Of a DNA stretch of 64,000 bases, positions 25,269 to 34,184 are shown piece by piece; position 1 is the first letter of the stretch, and every line of letters begins with the position of its first letter. The notes beneath the pieces are model-generated. The model worked only from the letters and a program-made list of their open reading frames with translations. It was not told the origin of the DNA and made no database searches. Origin of the DNA: Bacillus methanolicus MGA3 (GTDB lineage Bacteria; Bacillota; Bacilli; Bacillales; Cytobacillaceae); NCBI RefSeq assembly GCF_000724485.1, contig NZ_CP007739.1, positions 1,720,843 through 1,784,842 of the forward strand, written 5' to 3'. A program made the position numbers and the translations under genes.

Positions 25269-26198
25269 TTATTCCTCCGTATCTTGCCAGTAGCGACGTG
25301 CTGTACATAATTCTTTTTCATAGATCGTTCCTTGAAGCGGAATAATCTCAACCGATTTTCCTGTTTTTGGTGAATGAAGCATTTTTCCATTTCCGTAATA
25401 AATTCCAACATGATGGATTCTTCCTTTGCCTTCTTCATAGGCAAAAAACAGCAAGTCTCCCGGTTCAATCTTTTCGAGTTCCACTGGTTTGCCCGCTTGA
25501 GCCTGATCACTAGCATCACGCGGAATTGTATACCCATTAGCTTTGCACATAGTATAGCTGAATCCGGAACAGTCATATCCAAAGCTGCTCATTCCGCCCC
25601 ATAAATATGGAAGCCCAAGAAAAGCCTCTCCTGCAAAGACTATGTCACGCCCATTTCCTTTCGGGATTTCATCCTGCGACTGATAAATATGAACCTTTTC
25701 CGCACTGATCAATCCAAAACCTGATGGCGTTTCCACTTTTACCCAATGATCCAGTTCTTGAACAACTGGTAATACTGTTTGATAGCTTAACTCCATCATT
25801 GGCTTTTCAGATTCAGAAAATAAGGTTGCTTTTTTAGCAGTTACGACGGCAATAGGCCCCTGATTGATTTTCCAATCATGTTTTCTTTGCAGCTGGGCTT
25901 TAGGAATCCAACCCGGATACCCCCGATTATCCTTAGAAGAAGGCTGGTCAGGGATGATAACTTCAACCCAACCGTCTTTTTCATTTGTAACGAGCACTTC
26001 CTGCCCAAATAAAACCTGCGTCTGAACGAGATTTTGATCGTGCAGACCAAGGCGGGTATCGTACGTTAACCCTTCAAGCCATTCATCGATTTCCGCAGGA
26101 TTGGAAATTGCCTTTTTATCAATGTCCCTCGCTGAATCATAAGACGTCCATACGGTTGCAACCGGAACATCCACAAGCCATTGATCACTCATTTCCAT
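25269..26198 (-). CDS. ykfC: Gamma-D-glutamyl-L-diamino acid endopeptidase, NlpC/P60 (YkfC)
   Basis: The protein is 309 residues from the ATG at 26198 (AAGGAGGGG before it), inside the end of ykfB by 14 nt. N-terminal SH3b-like segments lead to an NlpC/P60 domain with YDCSGFSYT (catalytic Cys), GRIHHVGIYYGNGKMLHSP (catalytic His) and a polar third residue. There is no signal peptide, so it works inside the cell on imported peptides, cutting L-Ala-gamma-D-Glu-meso-Dap between D-Glu and Dap. This fits between the transporter and the epimerase YkfB. Confidence 0.92.
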   Translation of the reverse strand: MEMSDQWLVDVPVATVWTSYDSARDIDKKAISNPAEIDEWLEGLTYDTRLGLHDQNLVQTQVLFGQEVLVTNEKDGWVEVIIPDQPSSKDNRGYPGWIPKAQLQRKHDWKINQGPIAVVTAKKATLFSESEKPMMELSYQTVLPVVQELDHWVKVETPSGFGLISAEKVHIYQSQDEIPKGNGRDIVFAGEAFLGLPYLWGGMSSFGYDCSGFSYTMCKANGYTIPRDASDQAQAGKPVELEKIEPGDLLFFAYEEGKGRIHHVGIYYGNGKMLHSPKTGKSVEIIPLQGTIYEKELCTARRYWQDTEE

Positions 26199-27291
26199 TA
26201 TTAACCCCTCCTTCAATGTGTACATTTTGTATGCCGAGCCCAGGAGCTTCAGGAAACGTAATTTTCCGTCCGCTGTACTTAATTCCACCTTCAACAATCT
26301 CTTTCGCAAGCATCAGCGGTGCATCAAAATCAAAGCGGGTAATATTTTTCTTGCTTGCAGCAAAATGAGCGGCAGCGGTAATCCCGATCCGCGTTTCGAT
26401 CATGCTTCCGACCATGCATTCCATTCCTGCTATTTCTGCAAGTCTGTTGATCATTTGCGCTTGAAAAATCCCGCCTGACTTCATAAGCTTAATATTGATC
26501 AAATCCGCACTTCTTGTTTTAATGACCTCAAACGCTTGCTTAGGAGTAAACACACTTTCATCAGCCATTATTAAAGTATCAACAGAATCTGTTACTTGCT
26601 TGAGTCCCTCAATATCTGCTGCTTTTACAGGCTGTTCAACTAACTCAATATCAAGCCCCTCATCTTCCATCTTTCGAATAGCGCGGATAGCATCTTTCGG
26701 CTTCCAGCCTTGGTTGGCATCAAGGCGAATTTTAATCTGGCTGCCGACACGGTTTCGAATTTCGCGGATCCGTTCGATATCTTTTACATAATCTTCTTTT
26801 CCGACCTTAATCTTTAAGACATTGAACCCTTGTGAGACAAATGCTGCGGCGTCTTCCCCCATTTCTTTCGGATCATTGACACTAACGGTAAAATCGGTTT
26901 CGATTACATCTTTATGTCCTCCAAGATATTGGTAGAGCGGCAAACGGCTATGCTGTGCAAGACAATCAAACAGAGCCATATCAACCGCTGCTTTTGCACT
27001 TGTGTTGCCTACTAGAATCGTGTTAAATTCCTGAAAAATTGCTTCATAGTTAAGTAGATTTTTCTTAAGCAAAAAAGGTTTTAAGACGTGCTGGATCGCT
27101 GATTCAATGCTTGCGAGTCCTTCCCCGGTGATGACATAAGTCGGCGGCGCTTCTCCCCAACCGATTATTCCGTTATCGCATGATATTTTCACAATAATTG
27201 ATTCTGCGGTTTCAACAGTGCGTAAAGCCGTTTTAAATGGCTTTTTAAGCGGAACAGCAATCCGGTATGTCTCTATTTCTTTAATAATCAC
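26185..27291 (-). CDS. ykfB: L-Ala-D/L-Glu epimerase (YkfB)
   Basis: The 368-residue enolase-superfamily enzyme carries all active-site residues: LKIKVGKE (KxK), RLDANQGW, ELVEQPV and ADESV for the three metal ligands, and INIKLMKSGG for the second catalytic lysine. It racemises the Glu of L-Ala-D-Glu freed from murein peptides, giving L-Ala-L-Glu that ordinary peptidases can cut. It overlaps ykfC by 14 nt and follows ykfA by 71 nt. The specificity assignment rests mainly on the operon. Confidence 0.92.
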   Translation of the reverse strand: MIIKEIETYRIAVPLKKPFKTALRTVETAESIIVKISCDNGIIGWGEAPPTYVITGEGLASIESAIQHVLKPFLLKKNLLNYEAIFQEFNTILVGNTSAKAAVDMALFDCLAQHSRLPLYQYLGGHKDVIETDFTVSVNDPKEMGEDAAAFVSQGFNVLKIKVGKEDYVKDIERIREIRNRVGSQIKIRLDANQGWKPKDAIRAIRKMEDEGLDIELVEQPVKAADIEGLKQVTDSVDTLIMADESVFTPKQAFEVIKTRSADLINIKLMKSGGIFQAQMINRLAEIAGMECMVGSMIETRIGITAAAHFAASKKNITRFDFDAPLMLAKEIVEGGIKYSGRKITFPEAPGLGIQNVHIEGGVNNGNE

Positions 27292-27362
27292 GTAGGATCC
27301 GCCTCCAATTCTGTTTAAAAGATAGTTTCAATCATGTGCTATTCATAAATAGTTTTACAAGT

Positions 27363-28286
27363 TCATTGAATTCCGCTTTCAACAATTAATTGTTTTTTAA
27401 CGGAGCTTAACTTTGCTGTTGATCCAAGTGGAACTGCAATATGTGGTGTGCAATGGCCTATCTTAAATCCTTTGATTGCCGGTTTGCCTGCAAATTGGAT
27501 ATAGTGCTTAATGACTTCATCAAGGACAAAGGTTTTATCTCTTTTCGGTTCACAGTTGTGGAAATCACCAACTATGATTCCAGCAGCATCGTTAAGTTTT
27601 CCGGCCATATAAAGCTGATTCAGCATACGGTCAACAGAGCGAGGCTCTTCATTGATATCTTCTATAAGCAGCAGTTTCCCTCTTGTATCAATTTCATACA
27701 GCGTGCCGAGCGTGCTCGTTAAAAGCGATAAATTACCTCCAACGAGAGGTCCGTTCGCTTCCCCTTCAACGAGAACTTCTAACGGAGAAAATTGTTCGGT
27801 ATACGTAATCTCCTGCGGTTCAAATAGTTGTTTAAAAAACTGTTTGGAAATCGGGTCGGCATCTTCTTTTCCAATATCGGTCGCAAGCATCGGCCCGTGG
27901 AATGTAATGAGCTCCGTTTGTTTGTGAATGGCAGTATGTAAAAATGTTATATCGCTGTAACCCCAGAAGATTTTTGGATTGCTTTTTATAATTTCATAGT
28001 TTATAGCTGAGGCGATCCGGGCTGTTCCATAGCCCCCGCACGCACATAAAATCGCTTTAACATCCTTGTCGAGAAACATATTATGTAAATCTTCTAACCT
28101 TTCGTCATCTTTTCCTGCCAGATACCCGTATTCCCTTTTAAGATGACGGCCAAGTTTAACTTTCAACCCCAATTCAATTTCTAGAAAACGGATAGAGCGC
28201 TGTAAATTTTCAAGATTAGGAGGACTAGCCGGTGCAATGATACCGACTGTATCTCCTTTTTGAAGGCGTTGTGGTTTGATTGGCAT
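27363..28286 (-). CDS. ykfA: LD-carboxypeptidase, S66 family (YkfA)
   Basis: The 307-residue S66 peptidase shows the nucleophile loop FHGPML, the upstream GYSDITFLHTAI, and the acid/base region LLIEDINEEPRSVDRMLNQL, with GHCTPHIAVPLG near the C-terminus. S66 enzymes remove terminal D-Ala (or other residues) from murein tetrapeptides at an LD bond, in the cytoplasm. It follows the binding protein gene by 87 nt, a gap that contains a hairpin. Confidence 0.9.
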   Translation of the reverse strand: MPIKPQRLQKGDTVGIIAPASPPNLENLQRSIRFLEIELGLKVKLGRHLKREYGYLAGKDDERLEDLHNMFLDKDVKAILCACGGYGTARIASAINYEIIKSNPKIFWGYSDITFLHTAIHKQTELITFHGPMLATDIGKEDADPISKQFFKQLFEPQEITYTEQFSPLEVLVEGEANGPLVGGNLSLLTSTLGTLYEIDTRGKLLLIEDINEEPRSVDRMLNQLYMAGKLNDAAGIIVGDFHNCEPKRDKTFVLDEVIKHYIQFAGKPAIKGFKIGHCTPHIAVPLGSTAKLSSVKKQLIVESGIQ

Positions 28287-28336
28287 TTATTTGAGCCTCC
28301 CTTTGTCTTTTTGGAAGTTCAGTAAAAATGAGATAA

Positions 28337-28363
28337 AAGGGATGTTCAAACGAACACCCCCTT
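28337..28363 (-). terminator. Intra-operon hairpin between dppE and ykfA
   Basis: On the minus strand, arms AAGGGGGTGTTC and GAACATCCCTT with loop GTTT, followed by TTATCTC. It is a leaky terminator or mRNA-processing stem that would leave the binding protein in excess over the enzymes. Confidence 0.55.
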
Positions 28364-28373
28364 CTCAAGGTAC

Positions 28374-30008
28374 TTACTTCTTGTCAGCCCATTTTAATTC
28401 TAAGTATCCTACAGGGTGGCGGACGACGCCTGTGACTTTATCATTCTGAAGGTACACATGGTTATAAAAATGGACTCCGAAAATCGGTGCTTCATCAAGT
28501 AAGATCTTTTCTGCTTTATACATCAAGTCAAAGCGTTTTGTTTCATCTGATTCTTTTTTCGCTTCTTGAATCAGTTTATCGTACTCAGCATTGCTCCAGC
28601 CTGTACGGTTCATCGTATGTCCTGTCTGGAAGTTTTCGAGGAAGTTAATCGGGTCTGGATAGTCAGCTAAGAACGAACTGCGGGACAACTGTAACTTCAA
28701 AGCTTTTTGGTCTTCAACAAAAACATTCCATTCCATGTTCGCAAGTTTTACATCAACACCAAGATTTTCTTTCCACATCTGTTGTAGTGCTTCAGCAATT
28801 TTTTTGTGAGTTTCATCTGTGCTGTAAGTTAAAGTAATCGGTGGAAGCTTTTTGTATCCTTCTTCTTCCATTCCTTTTTTCAAAAGCGCTTTTGCTTCTT
28901 TAATATTTGTTTTCAAGAGATCGCCGTTCTTTTCACGGAAATCGTTGCCGGAAGGATCTTTAAATCCGTAAGATACGAAACCGTAGGCAGGCTTTTCTTT
29001 ATTTTTCGTTACATAATCGACAATTTGCTTTTGATCAACTGCCAATGCGAAAGCTTTACGGATATTTTTGTTTTGGAATGGTTCTTTCGTTACATTAAAG
29101 CGATAGAAATAGGTTCCTGCTTGGTCTTCAACCTTCGCTTTTCCTTCTGCAAACAGCTTATCGCTCAAATCAGCCGGAACATCGGAAGTATCGAGCTCTC
29201 CATTTTGAAACATTTGATATTCTGTATTTGGATCACTGACTTCAGCCCATTTTACTTTATCTAATTTTACCGTATCTTTATCCCAATAATATGGGTTCTT
29301 TTTCATCACGAAATGGCTGTCATGCACCCACTCAGACAGTGTGAACGGTCCGTTTCCGACAAACGTGTCCGCTTCGGCGAACCATTTAGGGTTTTTCTTT
29401 GCGACTTTTTCGTTAATTGGGAAGAATGCTGGATTCGTTATTACACTTAAAAAGTAAGCCTGCGGGCTTGTCAGAGTAACTTGCAGCGTTTTATCATCAA
29501 TTGCTTTAACTTTGACATCATCGGCAGAACCTTTTCCGGTGTTAAAAGCTTCTGCACCTTCGATAAAATACCCTAGGAAAGCAGCAGCTGACCCTGTTTT
29601 TGGATCAAGCAAACGTTTCCAGGCAAACTCGAAATCTTTCGCAGTGACTGGATCGCCATTTGACCATTTTGCATTTTCGCGAATATGGAATGTATAGGTT
29701 TTTCCATCTTTTGAAACATCCCATTTTTCAGCTGTTGCTGGTTCCGGTTTATGATCAGCATTCAAACGTGTTAAGCCTTCCATTAAGTTATTCAGAGCAT
29801 TATATGAAACTGAGTCAAACCCCATTGGCGGGTCAAATGAAGTCGGCTCTTGGCCATTGTTCCAGTAGAGAACTTTTTCACCTGAAGATTGCTTGTCCCC
29901 GCTATTGTTCTTATCAGCTGGTTCCTTTCCTGCGTTCTCGTTTGCCGTACAGGCTGCAAGAACTAACACAAGCATTGCTGCAAGCAGCAAACTAAATAGT
30001 TTTTTCAT
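28374..30008 (-). CDS. dppE: Peptide ABC transporter substrate-binding lipoprotein (DppE)
   Basis: The 544-residue SBP_bac_5 protein has a lipoprotein signal (LVLVLAACTA, Cys at 20) and the OppA-type fold, including MEGLTRLNADHKPEPATAEKWDVSKDGKTYTFHIRENAKWSNGDPVTAKDF. In B. subtilis DppE binds murein tri- and tetrapeptides and dipeptides. The downstream ykf enzymes point to that substrate here as well. It sits between hairpins on both sides. Confidence 0.92.
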   Translation of the reverse strand: MKKLFSLLLAAMLVLVLAACTANENAGKEPADKNNSGDKQSSGEKVLYWNNGQEPTSFDPPMGFDSVSYNALNNLMEGLTRLNADHKPEPATAEKWDVSKDGKTYTFHIRENAKWSNGDPVTAKDFEFAWKRLLDPKTGSAAAFLGYFIEGAEAFNTGKGSADDVKVKAIDDKTLQVTLTSPQAYFLSVITNPAFFPINEKVAKKNPKWFAEADTFVGNGPFTLSEWVHDSHFVMKKNPYYWDKDTVKLDKVKWAEVSDPNTEYQMFQNGELDTSDVPADLSDKLFAEGKAKVEDQAGTYFYRFNVTKEPFQNKNIRKAFALAVDQKQIVDYVTKNKEKPAYGFVSYGFKDPSGNDFREKNGDLLKTNIKEAKALLKKGMEEEGYKKLPPITLTYSTDETHKKIAEALQQMWKENLGVDVKLANMEWNVFVEDQKALKLQLSRSSFLADYPDPINFLENFQTGHTMNRTGWSNAEYDKLIQEAKKESDETKRFDLMYKAEKILLDEAPIFGVHFYNHVYLQNDKVTGVVRHPVGYLELKWADKK

Positions 30009-30052
30009 CTCTTTTCCCCCTCTTTTTCAAAAAATTCTTGTATCTATATAAA

Positions 30053-30076
30053 CCGGCTGGTATAAGATGCAGCCGG
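30053..30076 (-). other. Stable hairpin in the dppD-dppE intergenic region
   Basis: A 7-bp perfect stem CCGGCTG/CAGCCGG with a 10-nt loop, followed on the minus strand by TTTATAT, about 45 nt before the dppE start. It may protect the dppE transcript 5' end or attenuate it. Confidence 0.55.
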
Positions 30077-30087
30077 CAGATACCTTT

Positions 30088-31086
30088 TTATGTTTTTGTT
30101 AAAAAAAGCTTTTGCGCCCTTTCATCTTGGAGCCAGCAATCAACATGGTGCTCCTGGCTTAAAAATGTACGAAAAGGATAAACTTTGTCGCACACTTCCA
30201 TTGCAAATTCACAGCGTGCGGCAAATGAACAGCCGACAGGCGGAGAAAACAAATCAGGCGGTGATCCATTAATCGGCACAAGTTCCGCTCCATCTACATC
30301 TAAACGAGGTACAGAGTTTAACAAACCTCTTGTATACGGATGCTGCGGATTATAAAAGATTTCTCTTCGCGACCCCGATTCCACAATTTTTCCAGCATAC
30401 ATGACAGCAATCCGGTCTGCAACCTGAGCAACAACACCAAGGTCGTGTGTGATCAAAATGATGGATACGCCGATTTTCTTTTGAATATCTTTAAACAATT
30501 CAAGGATTTGCGCCTGAATGGTTACATCAAGAGCCGTAGTCGGTTCATCTGCTATCAGCACTTCCGGCTGGCAAACAAGTGCCATCGCAATGACAATCCT
30601 TTGCCTCATTCCACCGCTAAATTGATGAGGGTACTGCTTAAAACGGAATTCAGGGCTAGGTATGCCTACTAAATCCATCATCTCAAGCGCTTTTTTCTTT
30701 GCCTCTTCTTTCGTCACATGTTGGTGCTGAAGAATACCTTCTATCATCTGGTCACCGATTGTTAATGTCGGATTTAACGCTGTCATCGGATCCTGGAAGA
30801 TCATCGAGATATCGGATCCGCGGATTTTACGCATTTCCGGTTCCTTTAATTTTGTTAAATCGCGTCCTTTAAATAGGATCTGGCCATTAGTAATTTTTCC
30901 GGGCGGATTTGGAATCAGACGCATAATACTTTGGGAAGTAACGCTTTTTCCGCAGCCGGACTCTCCGACAATCGCAAGTGTTTCACCTTTGTATAAATCA
31001 AAGGTAACTCCACGAACAGCTTTTACTTCTCCTCCATAAGTTTGAAATGTCACGTGGAGGTCCTTGACTTCGAGTATTTTTTCCAT
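30088..31086 (-). CDS. dppD: Dipeptide/oligopeptide ABC transporter ATP-binding protein (DppD)
   Basis: The 332-residue ATPase has Walker A GESGCGKSV, Q-loop FQDPMTALNPTLTI, signature FSGGMRQRIVIAMAL, Walker B VLIADEPTTALDVT and the Opp-type C-terminal cysteine segment (CSFAARCEFAMEVC). It pairs with the second ATPase at 24255-25265. It starts 5 nt after dppC. Confidence 0.93.
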   Translation of the reverse strand: MEKILEVKDLHVTFQTYGGEVKAVRGVTFDLYKGETLAIVGESGCGKSVTSQSIMRLIPNPPGKITNGQILFKGRDLTKLKEPEMRKIRGSDISMIFQDPMTALNPTLTIGDQMIEGILQHQHVTKEEAKKKALEMMDLVGIPSPEFRFKQYPHQFSGGMRQRIVIAMALVCQPEVLIADEPTTALDVTIQAQILELFKDIQKKIGVSIILITHDLGVVAQVADRIAVMYAGKIVESGSRREIFYNPQHPYTRGLLNSVPRLDVDGAELVPINGSPPDLFSPPVGCSFAARCEFAMEVCDKVYPFRTFLSQEHHVDCWLQDERAQKLFLTKT

Positions 31087-31091
31087 GCTGA

Positions 31092-32045
31092 TTACCTCCT
31101 TAACCTTGGGTCAAGCGCGTCCTGCAAGCCGTCTCCTAAAACGTTAAACGAAAACATTGTTAATGAAATGAAAAATGCCGGGAAGAACAGGCGCCACCAA
31201 TGGCCTGAGAGTATGACCGAAAGTGCATCGCTAGCCATTGAGCCCCAGCTGGCATATGGCGGCTGAATCCCTAATCCTAAGAAGCTTAAGAACGCTTCTG
31301 CAAAAATCGCGGATGGAACCGTAAGTGTCATTTGCACGATAATCGGACCCATAGTATTTGGCAGCAAATTCTTAAGGATAATCCGCGGCGTTTTCGTGCC
31401 AAATGTTTTGGAGGCTAGAACAAATTCGTAATTCTTGATTTGAAGGACTTGTCCCCTGACAATCCTTGCCATTCCAACCCATCCTGTGACAGACAATGCA
31501 AAAATAATCGTAAATAAACCCGGTCCCATTACAACACTGATTAAAATGACTACGAGCAAATATGGCAGCCCGTATAAAATTTCGACAATACGCATCATTA
31601 CATGATCAACTTTTCCGCCTTTATAGCCTGCTATACCTCCGTAAACGACACCGACGATAAAATCAATCAGTGCGGCAACAACCCCGACAAACAAGGAAAC
31701 CCGTGCCCCGTGCCAAGTCCGGGCAAACACATCACGGCCCAATTCATCGGTTCCAAACCAATATTCACTGGAAGGCGGCAAATTTTGCTTCGTCAGTGAC
31801 TGTTCACTTACATGATGCGGGGAAAGGGAAGGTCCAAAGATCGCCATAAACGTTAAAATCATAAGAAAGCACAACCCGAGCATCGCAAGTTTATTTTTTA
31901 AAAGCCGACGCCATGCATCTTGCCAGTAAGAAAGGCTGGGTCTGACCACCAATTCCGCTTCGGAGAGGTCTTTTTTCTTGGGTACAAACCACTCATCTGG
32001 AATGTTGTCTGCAATATTGGGTCTTTGAGGTTTTTGCAATGCCAC
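31092..32045 (-). CDS. dppC: Dipeptide/oligopeptide ABC transporter permease (DppC)
   Basis: The 317-residue permease has the OppC N-terminal cytoplasmic segment, then six membrane helices. The EAA loop is ASKTFGTKTPRIILKNLLPN. The periplasmic-side motif HHVSEQSLTKQNLPPSSEYWFGTDELGRDVFAR is typical of DppC/OppC. Its start overlaps the dppB stop by one base. Confidence 0.93.
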   Translation of the reverse strand: MALQKPQRPNIADNIPDEWFVPKKKDLSEAELVVRPSLSYWQDAWRRLLKNKLAMLGLCFLMILTFMAIFGPSLSPHHVSEQSLTKQNLPPSSEYWFGTDELGRDVFARTWHGARVSLFVGVVAALIDFIVGVVYGGIAGYKGGKVDHVMMRIVEILYGLPYLLVVILISVVMGPGLFTIIFALSVTGWVGMARIVRGQVLQIKNYEFVLASKTFGTKTPRIILKNLLPNTMGPIIVQMTLTVPSAIFAEAFLSFLGLGIQPPYASWGSMASDALSVILSGHWWRLFFPAFFISLTMFSFNVLGDGLQDALDPRLRR

Positions 32046-32977
32046 TAATTACCCTCCTTTTTATAAAGTTTGATGCGAGGATCTAATATGCCGTACGCTA
32101 TATCGACGAGAAACAGCATGATAATCAAAATCGTACTGTAAAAAACGGTCGTCCCCATGATGACTGGGTAATCACGAGTATTAATGCTTTCTACAAAATA
32201 TTTTCCCATTCCCGGAATTGCAAATATTTTTTCAATGACGAACGTACCGGTCAAAATACTGGCAGCTAATGAACCAAGCACTGTAACAACCGGAAGAAGT
32301 GCATTTTTTAAGGCATGTTTGAAAATAATTTTTGCAGGAGAAAGCCCCTTTGCTTTTGCAGTCTTTATGTAATCCTGTGTAAGCACTTCAAGCATGCTCG
32401 ACCTGGTTAGGCGGGCAATAATTGCCATCGGCCCGGTTGCAAGAGCCAGCACCGGTAAAATCATATGCTTCCAGCTCGCCCAAGTAGCTACAGGTAAAAT
32501 CTTCCAATTAACCGCCACTTCCTGGATTAACAGTGTAGCCATAACAAAGTTTGGAATCGATATGCCTATAACGGCAATGGTCATTGCTAAATAATCGATG
32601 ATTCCGTTATGGCGCAGGGCAGCGATGACTCCGAGTAAAATTCCGGATATAGTCGCGACGATTAAAGTGTACATTCCCAATTCAAATGAAACAGGAAAAC
32701 CGCGTCCCAACAGCTCATTCACTGTTTGTGATGAATTTTTTATTGATGGTCCGAAATCAAAGGTTGCAACTGATTTTAAGTAAATCAAATATTGGATAAA
32801 AAGCGGTTCATCCAAATGATAGTGAGCTTCTAAATTTTTCTGGACAGTTTCGTTTGTATTTCGCTCATCGTTAAAAGGCGAACCTGGAATGGAATGCATC
32901 AGGAAAAATGTCAATGTAATAATTAGCCACAATGTGACTATCATTGCGATGAGACGTTTTACAATGTATGTATTCAT
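32045..32977 (-). CDS. dppB: Dipeptide/oligopeptide ABC transporter permease (DppB)
   Basis: The 310-residue permease has six helices. Seen: MHSIPGSPF near the N-terminus, the EAA loop TAKAKGLSPAKIIFKHALKNALLPVVT, and a C-terminal FAIPGMGKYFVESINTRDYPVIMG, all typical of DppB/OppB. It is the second gene of the operon, 14 nt after dppA. Confidence 0.93.
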   Translation of the reverse strand: MNTYIVKRLIAMIVTLWLIITLTFFLMHSIPGSPFNDERNTNETVQKNLEAHYHLDEPLFIQYLIYLKSVATFDFGPSIKNSSQTVNELLGRGFPVSFELGMYTLIVATISGILLGVIAALRHNGIIDYLAMTIAVIGISIPNFVMATLLIQEVAVNWKILPVATWASWKHMILPVLALATGPMAIIARLTRSSMLEVLTQDYIKTAKAKGLSPAKIIFKHALKNALLPVVTVLGSLAASILTGTFVIEKIFAIPGMGKYFVESINTRDYPVIMGTTVFYSTILIIMLFLVDIAYGILDPRIKLYKKEGN

Positions 32978-32991
32978 TTAATTTCCACTTC

Positions 32992-33816
32992 CTAACAATA
33001 TGTGGTTCTCATTGCTAATTCAGTCATAACAAGCATTGCTTGATAAGCCTCGAGAATATTTTTTGCCTGGTAGCGGACAATCGTTGTTCCCGGTTCAATT
33101 TCTGTTCCCGGCATTAAATTTGCCCACTCAGCCTGTCCATAGTTTGCAAATTCGATTCTGAGAAGCGGATTGTCCGGCGGCGTAAGCGGTTTGACAGATT
33201 CTCTGTTTTGCAGAGCAAGAACAGTTTTTTCCTTGAGAAGCTGCCCAGCCTTCGCCGGAGTTAAAGATTTTGCCGATGAACGCGAAATAGCTTCCTTTAC
33301 TACAGCAGTTGTCACATTCGGTATGAGCCTTTCTGCTTCTAAAGCGGTCTGGTCATCACCGGCAACCATAATGACCGGCACTCCGTAATAACCGGCAACA
33401 TAAGCATTGAATCCTAATTCTCCTATTGCAACATCATTAATATACATATGGCGGACTCCAAAGATCATGGAGTGCGTCATGACTCCTTTCATCGAAGCAC
33501 GAGCATGATATCCGACAAAAATTGCACCGGAAAAACTGTCATCAAGCCCCTGAACCATAGAAAATGGTTTTACGTCCCCGGTAATAAGCTGTGTTTCCGG
33601 ATGGAGTTTTTCAATAAGAAGATTGTTCATTTTCGAGTGGCTGTCATTGACAACAACTTCCGAACATCCATTTTCAAATGCAGCTGTGATGACATGGTTG
33701 GCCTCTTCAGTCATTATGAGACGGCTCCGGTCATAATTATGTTTTGACGAATCGACCTGAGTATGGTCAATAAGACCGGTGATTCCTTCCATGTCAACAG
33801 AAATATACAATTTCAT
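32992..33816 (-). CDS. dppA: D-aminopeptidase, M55 family (DppA)
   Basis: The 274-residue zinc peptidase has the M55 metal ligands: SVDMEGITGL near the start, VVNDSHSKMNN, FVGYHARAS and GDDQTALEAERL. In B. subtilis DppA is a self-compartmentalising decamer that frees D-Ala from D-Ala-D-Ala and D-Ala-Gly-Gly. It opens the operon, so peptide import and D-amino-acid recovery are transcribed together. The start follows GAGGGGGAG. Confidence 0.93.
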   Translation of the reverse strand: MKLYISVDMEGITGLIDHTQVDSSKHNYDRSRLIMTEEANHVITAAFENGCSEVVVNDSHSKMNNLLIEKLHPETQLITGDVKPFSMVQGLDDSFSGAIFVGYHARASMKGVMTHSMIFGVRHMYINDVAIGELGFNAYVAGYYGVPVIMVAGDDQTALEAERLIPNVTTAVVKEAISRSSAKSLTPAKAGQLLKEKTVLALQNRESVKPLTPPDNPLLRIEFANYGQAEWANLMPGTEIEPGTTIVRYQAKNILEAYQAMLVMTELAMRTTYC

Positions 33817-33859
33817 GTGTTCTCCCCCTCAGATGTCTATAATTATTTTAATATTATAA

Positions 33860-33865
33860 ATTATA
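33860..33865 (-). promoter_or_regulatory. Candidate -10 box of the dpp-ykf operon
   Basis: TATAAT on the minus strand, 44 nt before the dppA start, in very AT-rich DNA. No good -35 box stands 17 nt upstream (TAGAAG), so an activator or a relaxed promoter is likely. CodY control is known for B. subtilis dpp, but I see no convincing CodY box. Confidence 0.45.
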
Positions 33866-34128
33866 CCAAAATTTAAATTAAACTTCTAGACAATATTGCC
33901 AAATTCTTGTTGAAACGTAAGACTTTTGCCAAAAAAATATATTGCAATAATGCAAGTTTATTATTTTTGCAGCCGAATTCTTTACTTATTGTTAAAATAT
34001 AGCTACTATTAAGAAAAATATAGTAAAAAACTATTAGGGTGCCCGTAGTATGGGTTTAGAAAAAACCTTTTGGACTTGATATGGATCATACCAGCTTAGG
34101 AAAGTAGTGTAATTTTTTCCACAGAAAA

Positions 34129-34155
34129 GCACTGCTTCACATTGGTAAGCAGTGC
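34129..34155 (-). terminator. Terminator of proBA
   Basis: On the minus strand, stem GCACTGCTT/AAGCAGTGC with a short loop, then TTTTCTG, about 30 nt past the proA stop. Confidence 0.8.
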
Positions 34156-34184
34156 CCTCTCTCTCCGAATCAATCAATCTTAAA

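Noticed and set aside
33817..33900. CodY box in front of dppA
   Set aside because: AT-rich stretches resemble it only loosely; none reaches a convincing match.
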